5,781 nucleotides of DNA, from assembly GCA_905209725.1 (NCBI GenBank), contig CAJLTZ010000114.1, positions 1 through 5,781 of the forward strand. The letters are read 5' to 3'. This document shows, one piece after another, positions 1 through 5,781 of this stretch. How positions within the stretch are numbered: position 1 is the first letter of the stretch; each line of letters opens with the position of its first letter. Under the pieces are notes generated by a model. It saw only the letters and a list, made by a program, of their open reading frames with translations. It ran no database searches and was not told the DNA's origin. Position numbers and translations under genes: made by a program. The DNA is from an uncultured Muribaculaceae bacterium. GTDB taxonomy: Bacteria; Bacteroidota; Bacteroidia; Bacteroidales; Muribaculaceae.

Positions 1-1
1 T

Positions 2-52
2 GCATCAAAAATCGGTCGCCCCTGCATTAACATTTTTTATGGGATGGGGTCT
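2..52. repeat. 51-bp terminal inverted repeat, left copy
   Basis: Bases 2-52 are the exact reverse complement of 5731-5781, with no mismatch over 51 bp; identity stops at base 53. On the minus strand this copy reads outward, away from the genes, starting 26 nt after the flippase stop codon. It has a C-rich start (AGACCCCATCCC), an A-run, and a GGGGCGACCGATTTTTG end. The CCCC and GGGG blocks could pair weakly ahead of the T-run, but with a very long loop, so I do not call a terminator. No transposase lies between the copies. It is probably one member of a dispersed repeat family cut off by the window edge. Confidence 0.95.
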
Positions 53-78
53 TATCCTGGGGATTTCGATAATCTCGG

Positions 79-1557
79 TTAATTCTGATTATTTATGTTT
101 TTGCGGAATCGGCCGAAGATGTAGGCGGCCGATTCTTTGAGTTCGGGGGCGTTGATGGCGCGCATGCAGATGAGGTATACGGCCATTCCGGCGGGAATCA
201 TGGCCACGAGCTGCAGCCAGGGATTGGCGAGGAGCTGCGCGGTCATCAGCGCCGCGCCGCCGCAAAGAGTGCCCGCTATCAGGAAGGGGAACATGTCGCG
301 GAGCATCTGACGCAGGCTATAGCCGGTGGCGCGTGTCATTATGGTCATCACCACGGCCACAACCACCAGCGACGCGGCGAACTGCCCCCACACGAGCAAT
401 TCCACGCTGCGAAACCAAACCGTGCAAAGTATCGCCACAAACACCAGTCCATCCTTCACAATCTCCACCACAATCATCCTCCTGCTGCGTCCCAATGCCA
501 AGAGATAATTATAGCAAAGCGACACAAGCACCACCAATATTCCGCGCAGGGCGAGAATCTGGAAAAGGGGGATGGCGGCATCCCATTTTGTGCCGAAAAA
601 GGCATGGAAAAGTGGGGCGCCGATGCTCGCCAGACCAATCATCGCCGGAAAGAGGATGAAGGCTGCGAACCGGTTGAGCCGCGCCATGTAGCGGCGGAAA
701 TTGTCAGGGTCATCCTGTACGCGCGAGAGCAGCGGCACGAAGGAAGCCGTGAACACCTGAGCCAGCGAGGCTGTGCCCATCTTGCTCCATTTGTCGGCCT
801 GGGTGTAGACACCTAAGGAGGCGAGATTGTAGAAGGCGCCAATCACGAAGGAATAGGCATGCAGGGCCAGCATATCGAGCGCCGAGGCTGAGAATACGCT
901 TGTGCCCACCTTCCAGAATTTCTTCAGTACCGGGAAATGAAAACCGCAGCGGGGGTGCCAGTGTCCTGTGGCCCAGAGCCATGCCGATTTCACAGCCGAG
1001 AGCGTCACGGCCTGCCACACAAGAGCCCACGGGCCAAAATCATTGAATGCCAGCACCATGCCGAGTGTCCCCGATATGGCAAGCGCCACCATGTTGGCCA
1101 TCGCCACCATCTTGACGTTCATACGCTTCATCAGCCTCGTGACCTGCACCATCGACAGCGCATTCAATATGAAGGTCAGGAACATCACCCTCGAAAGGGG
1201 GATGAGCCGCGTGTCGCCCTGGAATATGTCGGCAATCAGGGGGGCACAGAAGAAAAGAATCACATAAATGGCGCAGGCCACTATGAGATTGAACCAGAAC
1301 ACGGTGGAGAAATCCCGCTCATCGGGATCCTTGCGCTGTAGCAGTGCCGAACCGAATCCGCTGTCGACGAAGAGATTGCCGAAAGCCTGGAACACCACAA
1401 GAGCGCCCACCAGGCCGAAATCCTCCTTGGAGAGGAGATTGGCAAGCACCACTCCGACCACAGCATAAAGCACCTGCGTGCCAAGGCGGTCGAAGGTGTT
1501 CCATTTGATGGTGCGGGCTGTCTTCAGCTTCAGCGAGGGTTCCTCTTTCTCGGCCAT
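79..1557 (-). CDS. Wzx/WzxC-like polysaccharide flippase (MOP superfamily)
   Basis: This 492-residue polytopic membrane protein is a lipopolysaccharide/exopolysaccharide biosynthesis protein of the MOP exporter superfamily (WzxC/AmsL-like, Polysacc_synt type). Such proteins are thought to flip undecaprenyl-linked oligosaccharides across the inner membrane. A short charged N-terminus leads into the family-like stretch LLSKEDFGLVGALVVFQAFG (residues 41-60), then DSGFGSALLQRK (65-76) and STVFWFN (84-90). Many hydrophobic segments follow (about 91-112, 121-137, 150-172, 176-194, 219-242, 297-318, 331-355, 366-381, 384-408, 422-442, 447-465), about as many as expected for a 12-14 helix transporter. 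Length is normal and both ends look intact. The ATG at 1557 lies 15 nt after the GIN gene stop, with only a weak GAAG ahead of it. No glycosyltransferases are visible, so the substrate (O-antigen, capsule or other glycan) is unknown. Confidence 0.88.
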   Translation of the reverse strand: MAEKEEPSLKLKTARTIKWNTFDRLGTQVLYAVVGVVLANLLSKEDFGLVGALVVFQAFGNLFVDSGFGSALLQRKDPDERDFSTVFWFNLIVACAIYVILFFCAPLIADIFQGDTRLIPLSRVMFLTFILNALSMVQVTRLMKRMNVKMVAMANMVALAISGTLGMVLAFNDFGPWALVWQAVTLSAVKSAWLWATGHWHPRCGFHFPVLKKFWKVGTSVFSASALDMLALHAYSFVIGAFYNLASLGVYTQADKWSKMGTASLAQVFTASFVPLLSRVQDDPDNFRRYMARLNRFAAFILFPAMIGLASIGAPLFHAFFGTKWDAAIPLFQILALRGILVVLVSLCYNYLLALGRSRRMIVVEIVKDGLVFVAILCTVWFRSVELLVWGQFAASLVVVAVVMTIMTRATGYSLRQMLRDMFPFLIAGTLCGGAALMTAQLLANPWLQLVAMIPAGMAVYLICMRAINAPELKESAAYIFGRFRKNINNQN

Positions 1558-1572
1558 CTTCGCATTAATTCA

Positions 1573-2307
1573 TTAGTCGAGGCTCTCCTCTTTCTCTATG
1601 CTGGGAGCAGCTTCCTCCTCCTTAGTAAGGGGGAAGATCTTGGAGCCACCCACTTTGTGGACCTCGGGATCGCCCTTATAATATACTTTCGTGGTACCGA
1701 TGCCGCGCACGTCGAGCGACTCCTGAGCCCAGCAACCGATTGAGCCTGTGCCCATCACATTGCAGTTGACATTATCGGCGCGTAGGCCATCGGCCTGCAC
1801 TGTGCCTGTGCCGAGCATGCTGATGCCGAGTTTCTCGCACTGGCCTGTGGCCACGATTGTGCCATTGCCTGTAGGAAAATTGATGCTGACATCGGTGGAT
1901 TTTATGCCGTCAACAATCAGTTTGCCGTTGCCTATCAGTTTTGCGCTGAATTTAGGGGTGGCAATGGGGAGCACCACAGAGAGCGTGCCGCATCCCTCGT
2001 AGTCGACCGACGTGAGGAAATCGGAATATACATATAGCGTGGGGGCTGTCACAGTGCCGTTTCCCGGTTCCGGGGTCTTCACCTGAAGCTTCCCCTTCTT
2101 CACATAGAGTTCGAAGGGCTCCTCCTTGGCGCGGGAGTCGTCGTAACGCGCAAAACCGGTGGAATCAGGCACACAGCGATACACCACATTGATGTCGCCG
2201 CGCACCGAGAGGCGGTCGAAGGGTCCCACCTTGTAGAATACATCTTCGGCCATGGCAGGCAGAAGCGCTAATACTGCGGCAGCCGCAGCGCATAGAATCT
2301 TTTTCAT
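1573..2307 (-). CDS. Secreted DUF2807 / GIN-domain protein (putative adhesin head)
   Basis: From the ATG at 2307 this encodes 244 residues. The N-terminus (MKKILC, an Ala/Leu core, then AMA before EDV at about 20/21) is a good Sec signal peptide with a signal peptidase I site. There is no lipobox, so export to the periplasm or beyond is expected. The PFDRLSVRGDINVVYR segment (29-44) is a typical opening of the DUF2807 domain, called the putative auto-transporter adhesin head GIN domain. The body carries evenly spaced G-x-G turns at about 105, 126, 147, 166, 186 and 202, as in a repetitive beta-solenoid. The last 17 residues are Glu-rich. A TTG six bases upstream (2313) could also start, overlapping the dusB stop as TTGA, but the ATG gives the normal signal peptide and a 2-nt gap. 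The spacing suggests translation coupled to dusB. Biological function in this family is poorly known; adhesion is only a family label. Confidence 0.85.
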   Translation of the reverse strand: MKKILCAAAAAVLALLPAMAEDVFYKVGPFDRLSVRGDINVVYRCVPDSTGFARYDDSRAKEEPFELYVKKGKLQVKTPEPGNGTVTAPTLYVYSDFLTSVDYEGCGTLSVVLPIATPKFSAKLIGNGKLIVDGIKSTDVSINFPTGNGTIVATGQCEKLGISMLGTGTVQADGLRADNVNCNVMGTGSIGCWAQESLDVRGIGTTKVYYKGDPEVHKVGGSKIFPLTKEEEAAPSIEKEESLD

Positions 2308-2309
2308 AA

Positions 2310-3326
2310 TCAATTATTTTGAGGAATATTATTATCTGTTTCCGACATTTCTTCCACGCGTTGGCGCGCATGTTCGATGATTTCGAGGAGGGAGTCTTTT
2401 GTGTCGGCTCGGAGCATGGCGATTCGGGTCTCGCGGAAATTGGGAATTCCCTTGAAGAGCGGGGAGGCGGCGAGATGGCGGCGGATATGCAGGATGCCGC
2501 GGTATTCGTCGATGCGCTCGATGCTCTCCTCAATCTGACGGCGCAGCAGGAGGAATTTCTCATCGAGCGAGAGGGGCGTCCAGACGCCGGTGTCGAGCAT
2601 CTGGCGCATGTCGTGAAACACCCAGGGGGCTCCGAATGAGGCGCGACCCACCATTACGGCGTCAACACCATAACGGTCGAAGGCGTCGCGCGCCTGCTCG
2701 GGAGTGCATATGTCGCCATTGCCAATCACAGGAATCTCCATCCTCGGGTCGGCCTTGAGGGCGGCGATGGGGTTCCAGTCGGCAGTGCCGTTATACATCT
2801 GCGAGCGTGTGCGGCCATGCACTGTGATGGCCCGGATGCCGCAGTCCTGAAGCATCGGCCCCAGGTCGCCTATTATCTTGTTCTCACAATCCCAGCCCAA
2901 GCGGGTCTTAACTGTGACCGGAATAGAGACGGCATTCACCACATCGCGCGTGATGCGCAGCATCTTCGGGATGTCGCGCAGCATGCCGGCGCCGGCACCC
3001 TTGGCCGCTACCTTCTTCACCGGACACCCGAAATTGATATCGAGGATATCGGGTCCGGCCTGCTCCACAATCTTGGCCGCCTCCACCATTGCATCGGGTT
3101 CGCGGCCATATATCTGGATGGCCATGGGACGCTCCCGGAAGTCAATCTGTAGTTTGCGCGTTGTGGAACGTATATCGCGCACGAGAGCCTCCGCGGAAAC
3201 AAACTCCGTGTAAACCATCGCTGCCCCCTGTTCGCGGCAGATAAGGCGGAAAGAGGGGTCGGTGACATCCTCCATCGGCGCAAGCACCACAGGGCGCTCT
3301 CCAAGATCTATATCGGCTATCTTCAC
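2310..3326 (-). CDS. dusB: tRNA-dihydrouridine synthase (DusB type)
   Basis: This flavoenzyme reduces specific uridines in tRNA to dihydrouridine using FMN and NADPH in the cytoplasm. With the GTG start at 3326 it has 338 residues, close to the usual DusB length. Visible motifs are APMEDVTD (16-23, FMN-binding start of the TIM barrel), DINFGCP with the catalytic Cys at 101, VKTRLGWD with Lys140, HGRT (170-173), GNGDI (202-206) and GRASFGAPWVF (227-237). The helical tRNA-binding C-terminal domain follows. I chose GTG because VKIADIDLGERP matches how Bacteroidales DusB proteins usually begin, and it puts the Cys and Lys within one residue of the E. coli DusB positions as I recall them (100 and 139). 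An in-frame ATG at 3398 would add 24 residues, mostly encoded by a 7-bp tandem repeat and inside the peptidase gene, so it is unlikely. The stop is 2 nt from the GIN-protein ATG. Confidence 0.93.
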   Translation of the reverse strand: MKIADIDLGERPVVLAPMEDVTDPSFRLICREQGAAMVYTEFVSAEALVRDIRSTTRKLQIDFRERPMAIQIYGREPDAMVEAAKIVEQAGPDILDINFGCPVKKVAAKGAGAGMLRDIPKMLRITRDVVNAVSIPVTVKTRLGWDCENKIIGDLGPMLQDCGIRAITVHGRTRSQMYNGTADWNPIAALKADPRMEIPVIGNGDICTPEQARDAFDRYGVDAVMVGRASFGAPWVFHDMRQMLDTGVWTPLSLDEKFLLLRRQIEESIERIDEYRGILHIRRHLAASPLFKGIPNFRETRIAMLRADTKDSLLEIIEHARQRVEEMSETDNNIPQNN

Positions 3327-3332
3327 CTTTTT

Positions 3333-3378
3333 GATTGATGATTGATGATTGAAGATTGAAGATTGAAGATTGAAGATT
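3333..3378. repeat. 7-bp tandem repeat (GATTGAT/GATTGAA)
   Basis: On the plus strand there are two copies of GATTGAT (3333-3346), then four of GATTGAA (3347-3374), then a partial GATT. The array starts at the peptidase stop codon and ends about 6 nt before the GTG start of dusB, so it fills almost the whole gap. A 7-bp unit is not a multiple of three. A change in copy number would therefore shift the frame of the upstream ATG at 3398, and would only change spacing for the GTG start. It is a candidate slippage site; whether it varies cannot be seen from one sequence. Confidence 0.92.
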
Positions 3379-4615
3379 ATGCCAGCGTGAGCCGGCATAG
3401 TGGGGATGAGGCTATCAGTTCGGCGGCGGCGCGGAATTGCTCGCGGGTCACGCCCATCGCGCCCTCCACCATCTGCTCCAGTCCTCTCACCTCATTATAA
3501 TATATAAGGTTTTTTGCAAGCGACATCGCCCGGTTTTCCCGATTCTCATAGCCCACGGTCAACTGTCCGCAGTATTGTCGTTTCACCTGCTCGAAGGTTT
3601 TCTCCGGCATCAACGAAGAGGCTGCCGCATGAATCTCGCGCGTTATAAGCGAGGCGCATTTGTCGGTGGCCTTCGGTTCGCAACCGTAATATATCTGCAT
3701 TTCGCCGGCGTCGGAATAGAGGGCGAGCGAGGAGTCTACGGAATATACCAGGCCTCGGCGCTCACGGAGTTGCTGGTTGAGCCTGGAGTTCATGGCGGGA
3801 CCGCCGAGCCAGTTGTTGAAGAGAAAGAGAGCGTGGCGGCGGGAGTCGGTGCGGCCGGGAAGCCGCGTGCCTATGATGGTATTGTTCTGGTGGTTGTCGC
3901 CGTCGCGCTTTTCGCAGAATGCTTCCGCGAGCGGAGCGGGGGTCTGCCGGAAGATCTCAGCCTTGCGAGCCGGAAACCGGGAGAAATAGCGTTCGGCCTT
4001 ACGGATGTTGCGCTCGGGGTCGTCGGGATCCACAATATATACCACCATCCGCTCCGGCGCGTAGCGGGTCTCTATGAAGCGACGGGCATCGGCGCTCGTA
4101 ATCTCGGCAACGCTCTGCTCTGTACCTAAGATATTGTGGGCCAGCGGTGAACCGCGGAATATCAGTTCGTCGAATTCATCGTAGACGGCATCCACGGGAT
4201 TGTCGCGGTAGCTGAAAATCTCTTCGGTGATTACATTTCGCTCCGTGTCGATTTCTTCGGCGGGGAAGCAGGCGTTTTCGAGGAGGTCGGCAAGGAGGTC
4301 GAGAGCGCGGTCAACATAGCCTGCCGGCGCATTGGTATAGACGAGGGTCTCCTCCTTGGTGGTATAAGCGTTGAGTTCGCCGCCGATGCTTTCCATGCGG
4401 CTGGACACCGCGCGGCTTTTGCGCGTGGGGGTACCTTTGAATAATGTGTGCTCCACAAAATGCGCCACTCCCGGAAGCGCCTGGAAGTCGTCGCGGCTAC
4501 CGGCGTTGACAGCCACGCCCACATAGCTAACGGGGCTGTGCTGGCGGGAAGCCACTATGCGGATGCCGTTGGCAAGGGTGGCTACAAGTGGAGATGTGCT
4601 GGCGATAGGTGTCAT
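3377..4615 (-). CDS. M16 family zinc metallopeptidase (processing peptidase-like)
   Basis: This 412-residue protein is a single-unit M16B peptidase, related to mitochondrial processing peptidase beta and bacterial PqqL/YmxG-type enzymes. The inverted zinc motif HFVEH is at residues 52-56 (His52, His56 as ligands, Glu55 as catalytic base). Glu132 in NVITEEI lies 76 residues after His56, the spacing expected for the third ligand. NAYTTKEETLVY (82-93) belongs to the active domain. The C-terminal half has RERRGLVYSV (284-293), whose Arg/Tyr pair in this family contacts substrate. No signal peptide or membrane segment is seen, so a cytoplasmic site is likely. Length is typical and all key residues are present. 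The ATG at 4615 follows an AT-rich leader without a clear Shine-Dalgarno. Only 25 nt separate it from the upstream hairpin. The natural substrate is unknown. Confidence 0.93.
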   Translation of the reverse strand: MTPIASTSPLVATLANGIRIVASRQHSPVSYVGVAVNAGSRDDFQALPGVAHFVEHTLFKGTPTRKSRAVSSRMESIGGELNAYTTKEETLVYTNAPAGYVDRALDLLADLLENACFPAEEIDTERNVITEEIFSYRDNPVDAVYDEFDELIFRGSPLAHNILGTEQSVAEITSADARRFIETRYAPERMVVYIVDPDDPERNIRKAERYFSRFPARKAEIFRQTPAPLAEAFCEKRDGDNHQNNTIIGTRLPGRTDSRRHALFLFNNWLGGPAMNSRLNQQLRERRGLVYSVDSSLALYSDAGEMQIYYGCEPKATDKCASLITREIHAAASSLMPEKTFEQVKRQYCGQLTVGYENRENRAMSLAKNLIYYNEVRGLEQMVEGAMGVTREQFRAAAELIASSPLCRLTLA

Positions 4616-4640
4616 CGTTATAAAGAATTAATCTTTATAA

Positions 4641-4677
4641 GAAAAGGGTCATGACTCGAAAGTCACAACCCCTTTTC
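4641..4677 (-). terminator. Hairpin terminator after the TPR gene, possible attenuator of the peptidase operon
   Basis: GAAAAGGG (4641-4648) pairs with CCCTTTTC (4670-4677), and TGACT (4652-4656) pairs with AGTCA (4661-4665). A small internal loop separates the two stems. Read on the minus strand, the tetraloop is TTCG, a stabilising type, and the stem ends in CCCTTTTC followed by TTAT. This fits an intrinsic terminator about 60 nt after the TPR gene stop. The hairpin ends only 25 nt before the peptidase ATG. On the plus strand the stem also ends in a T-rich arm, but no plus-strand gene ends there. Confidence 0.75.
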
Positions 4678-4736
4678 ATAAAATAAGCAATTATGTTTTA
4701 TTATTTTATGGATGTGCTTATTTGAAGATACGGCGA

Positions 4737-5417
4737 TTACTTGCCGAGGCGAGCCTTCTCGCGCTCGATGTAAGCGTCGACTGTCATGCCGTTGCCAAAC
4801 TGGAATGTGGGGTAATCCTTCTTGATTGCCTCATAGCATTCGAGAGCTTTGTCGAATTTCTTCTGCTCGTCGTAGATGTTGGCTTCCTTGATGAGGACGC
4901 GCGGCACAATCTGGGGGTTGTTGTCAGCTTTCTTCACAGCCTTCTGGAAGGCGTCGAGAGCCTTGTCATACTGCTTGATGTTGACGTAGCAGTCGCCGGT
5001 CATCACCATAGCGTTGGCCTCAAGCACGGGCTCTGAGGAGCTGAACTTGTCGAGGTAAGTGAGGGCCTCTTTGTACTTGCCCTGGTTGTAATAGCTTTCA
5101 GCAGCGCTGAGGGCTGCGAGCTCGCCGGCGGTGGTGCCGCCATATGTGTCAGCCACTTTCTTGTAACCGGCAGCGGCCACAGAGTCATTGCCCATGGCGC
5201 TAATCTCCACCTGGTCGTAAGCCTCGAAAGCGCGGTTGAGTTTCGGGTTGCGGTAGATGAAGAAGTAACTGATCACGAAAGCTGCCACGATGAGCAGTCC
5301 GCCGATTGCCCAGTAAATTGCCTTTTTATTTTTTTCGATTTTCTCGCTTGCCGATGTGAGGCGGTCATTCAGTTTCTCGACTGCGTTTTCCTCCTCGACA
5401 GTTTTTTTGTTTGCCAT
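4737..5417 (-). CDS. Membrane-anchored tetratricopeptide repeat protein
   Basis: This 226-residue protein has a charged, probably coiled-coil N-terminus (1-32, rich in Lys/Glu), one transmembrane helix (about 33-55, ending FFIYRNPK) and a soluble helical domain. The layout suggests a short cytoplasmic tail with the main domain outside the inner membrane, like YfgM-type (TPR_21) ancillary proteins of the Sec translocon. At least three TPR-like units are visible: 100-126 (AESYYNQGKYKEALTYLDKF), 133-163 (GDCYVNIKQYDKALDAFQKA) and 172-203 (ANIYDEQKKFDKALECYEAI). There are no catalytic motifs, so a protein-protein scaffold is likely. The ATG at 5417 has no Shine-Dalgarno but an AT-rich leader, usual in Bacteroidetes. 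It has its own promoter at 5532-5563 and a terminator downstream, so it can be a single-gene unit. The partner protein is unknown. Confidence 0.85.
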   Translation of the reverse strand: MANKKTVEEENAVEKLNDRLTSASEKIEKNKKAIYWAIGGLLIVAAFVISYFFIYRNPKLNRAFEAYDQVEISAMGNDSVAAAGYKKVADTYGGTTAGELAALSAAESYYNQGKYKEALTYLDKFSSSEPVLEANAMVMTGDCYVNIKQYDKALDAFQKAVKKADNNPQIVPRVLIKEANIYDEQKKFDKALECYEAIKKDYPTFQFGNGMTVDAYIEREKARLGK

Positions 5418-5531
5418 TTCGGTGAATTGATATTTTATGAATCCCTATTAAAAGGGCGGTAAATATTTAACATTAAGAGAATTAGCCACAAATGGCGCGA
5501 AAGTGGGCGCTGAATTGGCCTATTCAGACTG

Positions 5532-5563
5532 CAAATTTAATATAATGAAGTTGTTTAAACAAA
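5532..5563 (-). promoter_or_regulatory. Bacteroidetes-type promoter of the TPR gene
   Basis: On the minus strand TTTG (5563-5560) is followed after exactly 20 nt by TAAATTTG (5539-5532). The second element is a full match to the Bacteroidetes -7 consensus TAnnTTTG. The first matches the -33 TTTG element, and the spacing is in the normal range for the primary sigma factor of this phylum. Transcription would begin near 5525, giving a leader of roughly 110 nt before the ATG at 5417. It is the only full match to this consensus I noticed in the intergenic DNA. Confidence 0.72.
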
Positions 5564-5620
5564 TTTTTATGGTAAGATTTATTAAGATTTTGGAGTGGAT
5601 TTCTTCGATTGAGGAGCCAG

Positions 5621-5642
5621 CGACCTCTCGGTCGGTGCCGAC
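5621..5642. repeat. Overlapping GC-rich inverted repeats
   Basis: CGACC (5621-5625) can pair with GGTCG (5630-5634) around a TCTC loop. GTCGG (5631-5635) can instead pair with CCGAC (5638-5642) around a 2-nt centre. The two pairings share the middle arm and exclude each other. The block stands out from AT-rich surroundings and lies about 60 nt upstream of the TPR promoter on the minus strand. It could be an operator, part of a small RNA or the remains of a repeat; the sequence alone does not decide. Confidence 0.5.
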
Positions 5643-5730
5643 GAAAGCGGAGAAATACGCCCAAAAGATTAATGAAGTTTGCTATAAAGTTTACACATCT
5701 TCAGTAATTTTATTAAACGTAAATTAGTTT

Positions 5731-5781
5731 AGACCCCATCCCATAAAAAATGTTAATGCAGGGGCGACCGATTTTTGATGC
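5731..5781. repeat. 51-bp terminal inverted repeat, right copy
   Basis: This is the exact reverse complement of 2-52 and reaches the last base of the window. On the plus strand it reads outward, AGACCCCATCCC first and TTTTTGATGC last, like the left copy in its own direction. The true repeat may extend past the window end. In this outward direction a frame starting ATG-TTA-ATG (M-L-M-Q-G-R-P-I-F-D-A) stays open to the edge in both copies. A second frame gives NVNAGATDF before a stop. Either may be chance. Confidence 0.95.

Larger units (their letters stand above)
5418..5730. other. Intergenic region: TPR leader, promoter and an unassigned GC-rich block
   Basis: This gap of about 310 bp has no convincing gene. 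Bases 5418-5525 are the expected leader of the TPR transcript, 5532-5563 its promoter, and 5564-5730 lies upstream. Most of it is AT-rich, but 5610-5670 is clearly GC-richer and holds overlapping inverted repeats. A plus-strand frame from the ATG at 5545 to the TAG at 5727 could encode 60 residues (MKLFKQIFMVRFIKILEW at its start). It overlaps the minus-strand promoter, matches no family I know and has AT-driven composition (Lys, Ile, Phe), so I do not call it a gene. No tRNA or known small RNA is recognisable. Confidence 0.6.

Noticed and set aside
937..1341. A plus-strand 134-residue frame and neighbouring frames antisense to the flippase
   Set aside because: The His/Arg/Pro-rich translation is the typical antisense of a hydrophobic membrane protein, with no family resemblance. 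The minus-strand flippase explains the region.
3333..3378. A CRISPR array
   Set aside because: The repeats are 7 bp, directly adjacent, without spacers and without cas genes. This is a simple tandem repeat.
3327..3398. The 24-residue N-terminal extension of DusB as the main start
   Set aside because: The residues come from the tandem repeat and the peptidase gene tail. The GTG start gives the normal family N-terminus and motif positions, so the extension is kept only as a possibility under findings.
3437..4129. A 230-residue plus-strand open frame antisense to the peptidase
   Set aside because: It lies fully inside a gene with all M16 catalytic motifs, has no recognisable domain, and is a shadow of GC-rich codon use on the other strand.
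5545..5727. A 60-residue plus-strand small gene
   Set aside because: It overlaps the minus-strand TPR promoter, has AT-driven composition, shows no ribosome-binding signal and resembles no family I recognise.
2..5781. A transposon or integrative element bounded by terminal inverted repeats
   Set aside because: There is no transposase, integrase or other mobility gene inside. The cargo is ordinary chromosomal genes, and target-site duplications cannot be judged because the repeats reach the window edges.

Overview
The window looks like chromosomal DNA from a Bacteroidota member, most likely order Bacteroidales. Three things point there: the families of the five genes, start codons without clear Shine-Dalgarno sequences but with AT-rich leaders, and a well-formed Bacteroidetes-type promoter (TTTG, 20 nt, TAAATTTG) at 5563-5532. 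The gut family Muribaculaceae is a guess I cannot verify here. Coding DNA is fairly GC-rich and the gaps are AT-rich.

All five convincing genes lie on the minus strand, so transcription runs from right to left. First is a membrane-anchored TPR protein (5417-4737) with its own promoter and a roughly 110-nt leader. A strong hairpin follows (4677-4641). Then comes a closely packed group: a zinc-dependent M16 peptidase (4615-3377), tRNA-dihydrouridine synthase DusB (3326-2310), a secreted DUF2807/GIN-domain protein (2307-1573) and a Wzx-like polysaccharide flippase (1557-79). The gaps inside the group are 50, 2 and 15 nt, which suggests one transcript. The functions mix housekeeping (tRNA modification, peptide or protein processing) with the cell envelope (secreted adhesin-like domain, glycan export). 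They form no obvious single pathway.

Non-coding structure is the less ordinary part. The two ends of the window are perfect 51-bp inverted copies of one sequence (2-52 and 5731-5781). This is best read as a dispersed repeat at which an assembly stopped, or as a possible inversion substrate; no transposase or recombinase is present. A 7-bp tandem repeat fills the gap between the peptidase and dusB and makes the dusB start ambiguous. The hairpin ahead of the peptidase sits so close to its start codon that it may be an attenuator as well as a terminator. The right-hand gap (5418-5730) also holds a compact GC-rich block of overlapping inverted repeats that I cannot assign.

I see no CRISPR array, tRNA, rRNA, prophage or transposase, and no convincing new multi-gene system. 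The interest lies in the repeats and the regulatory layout.
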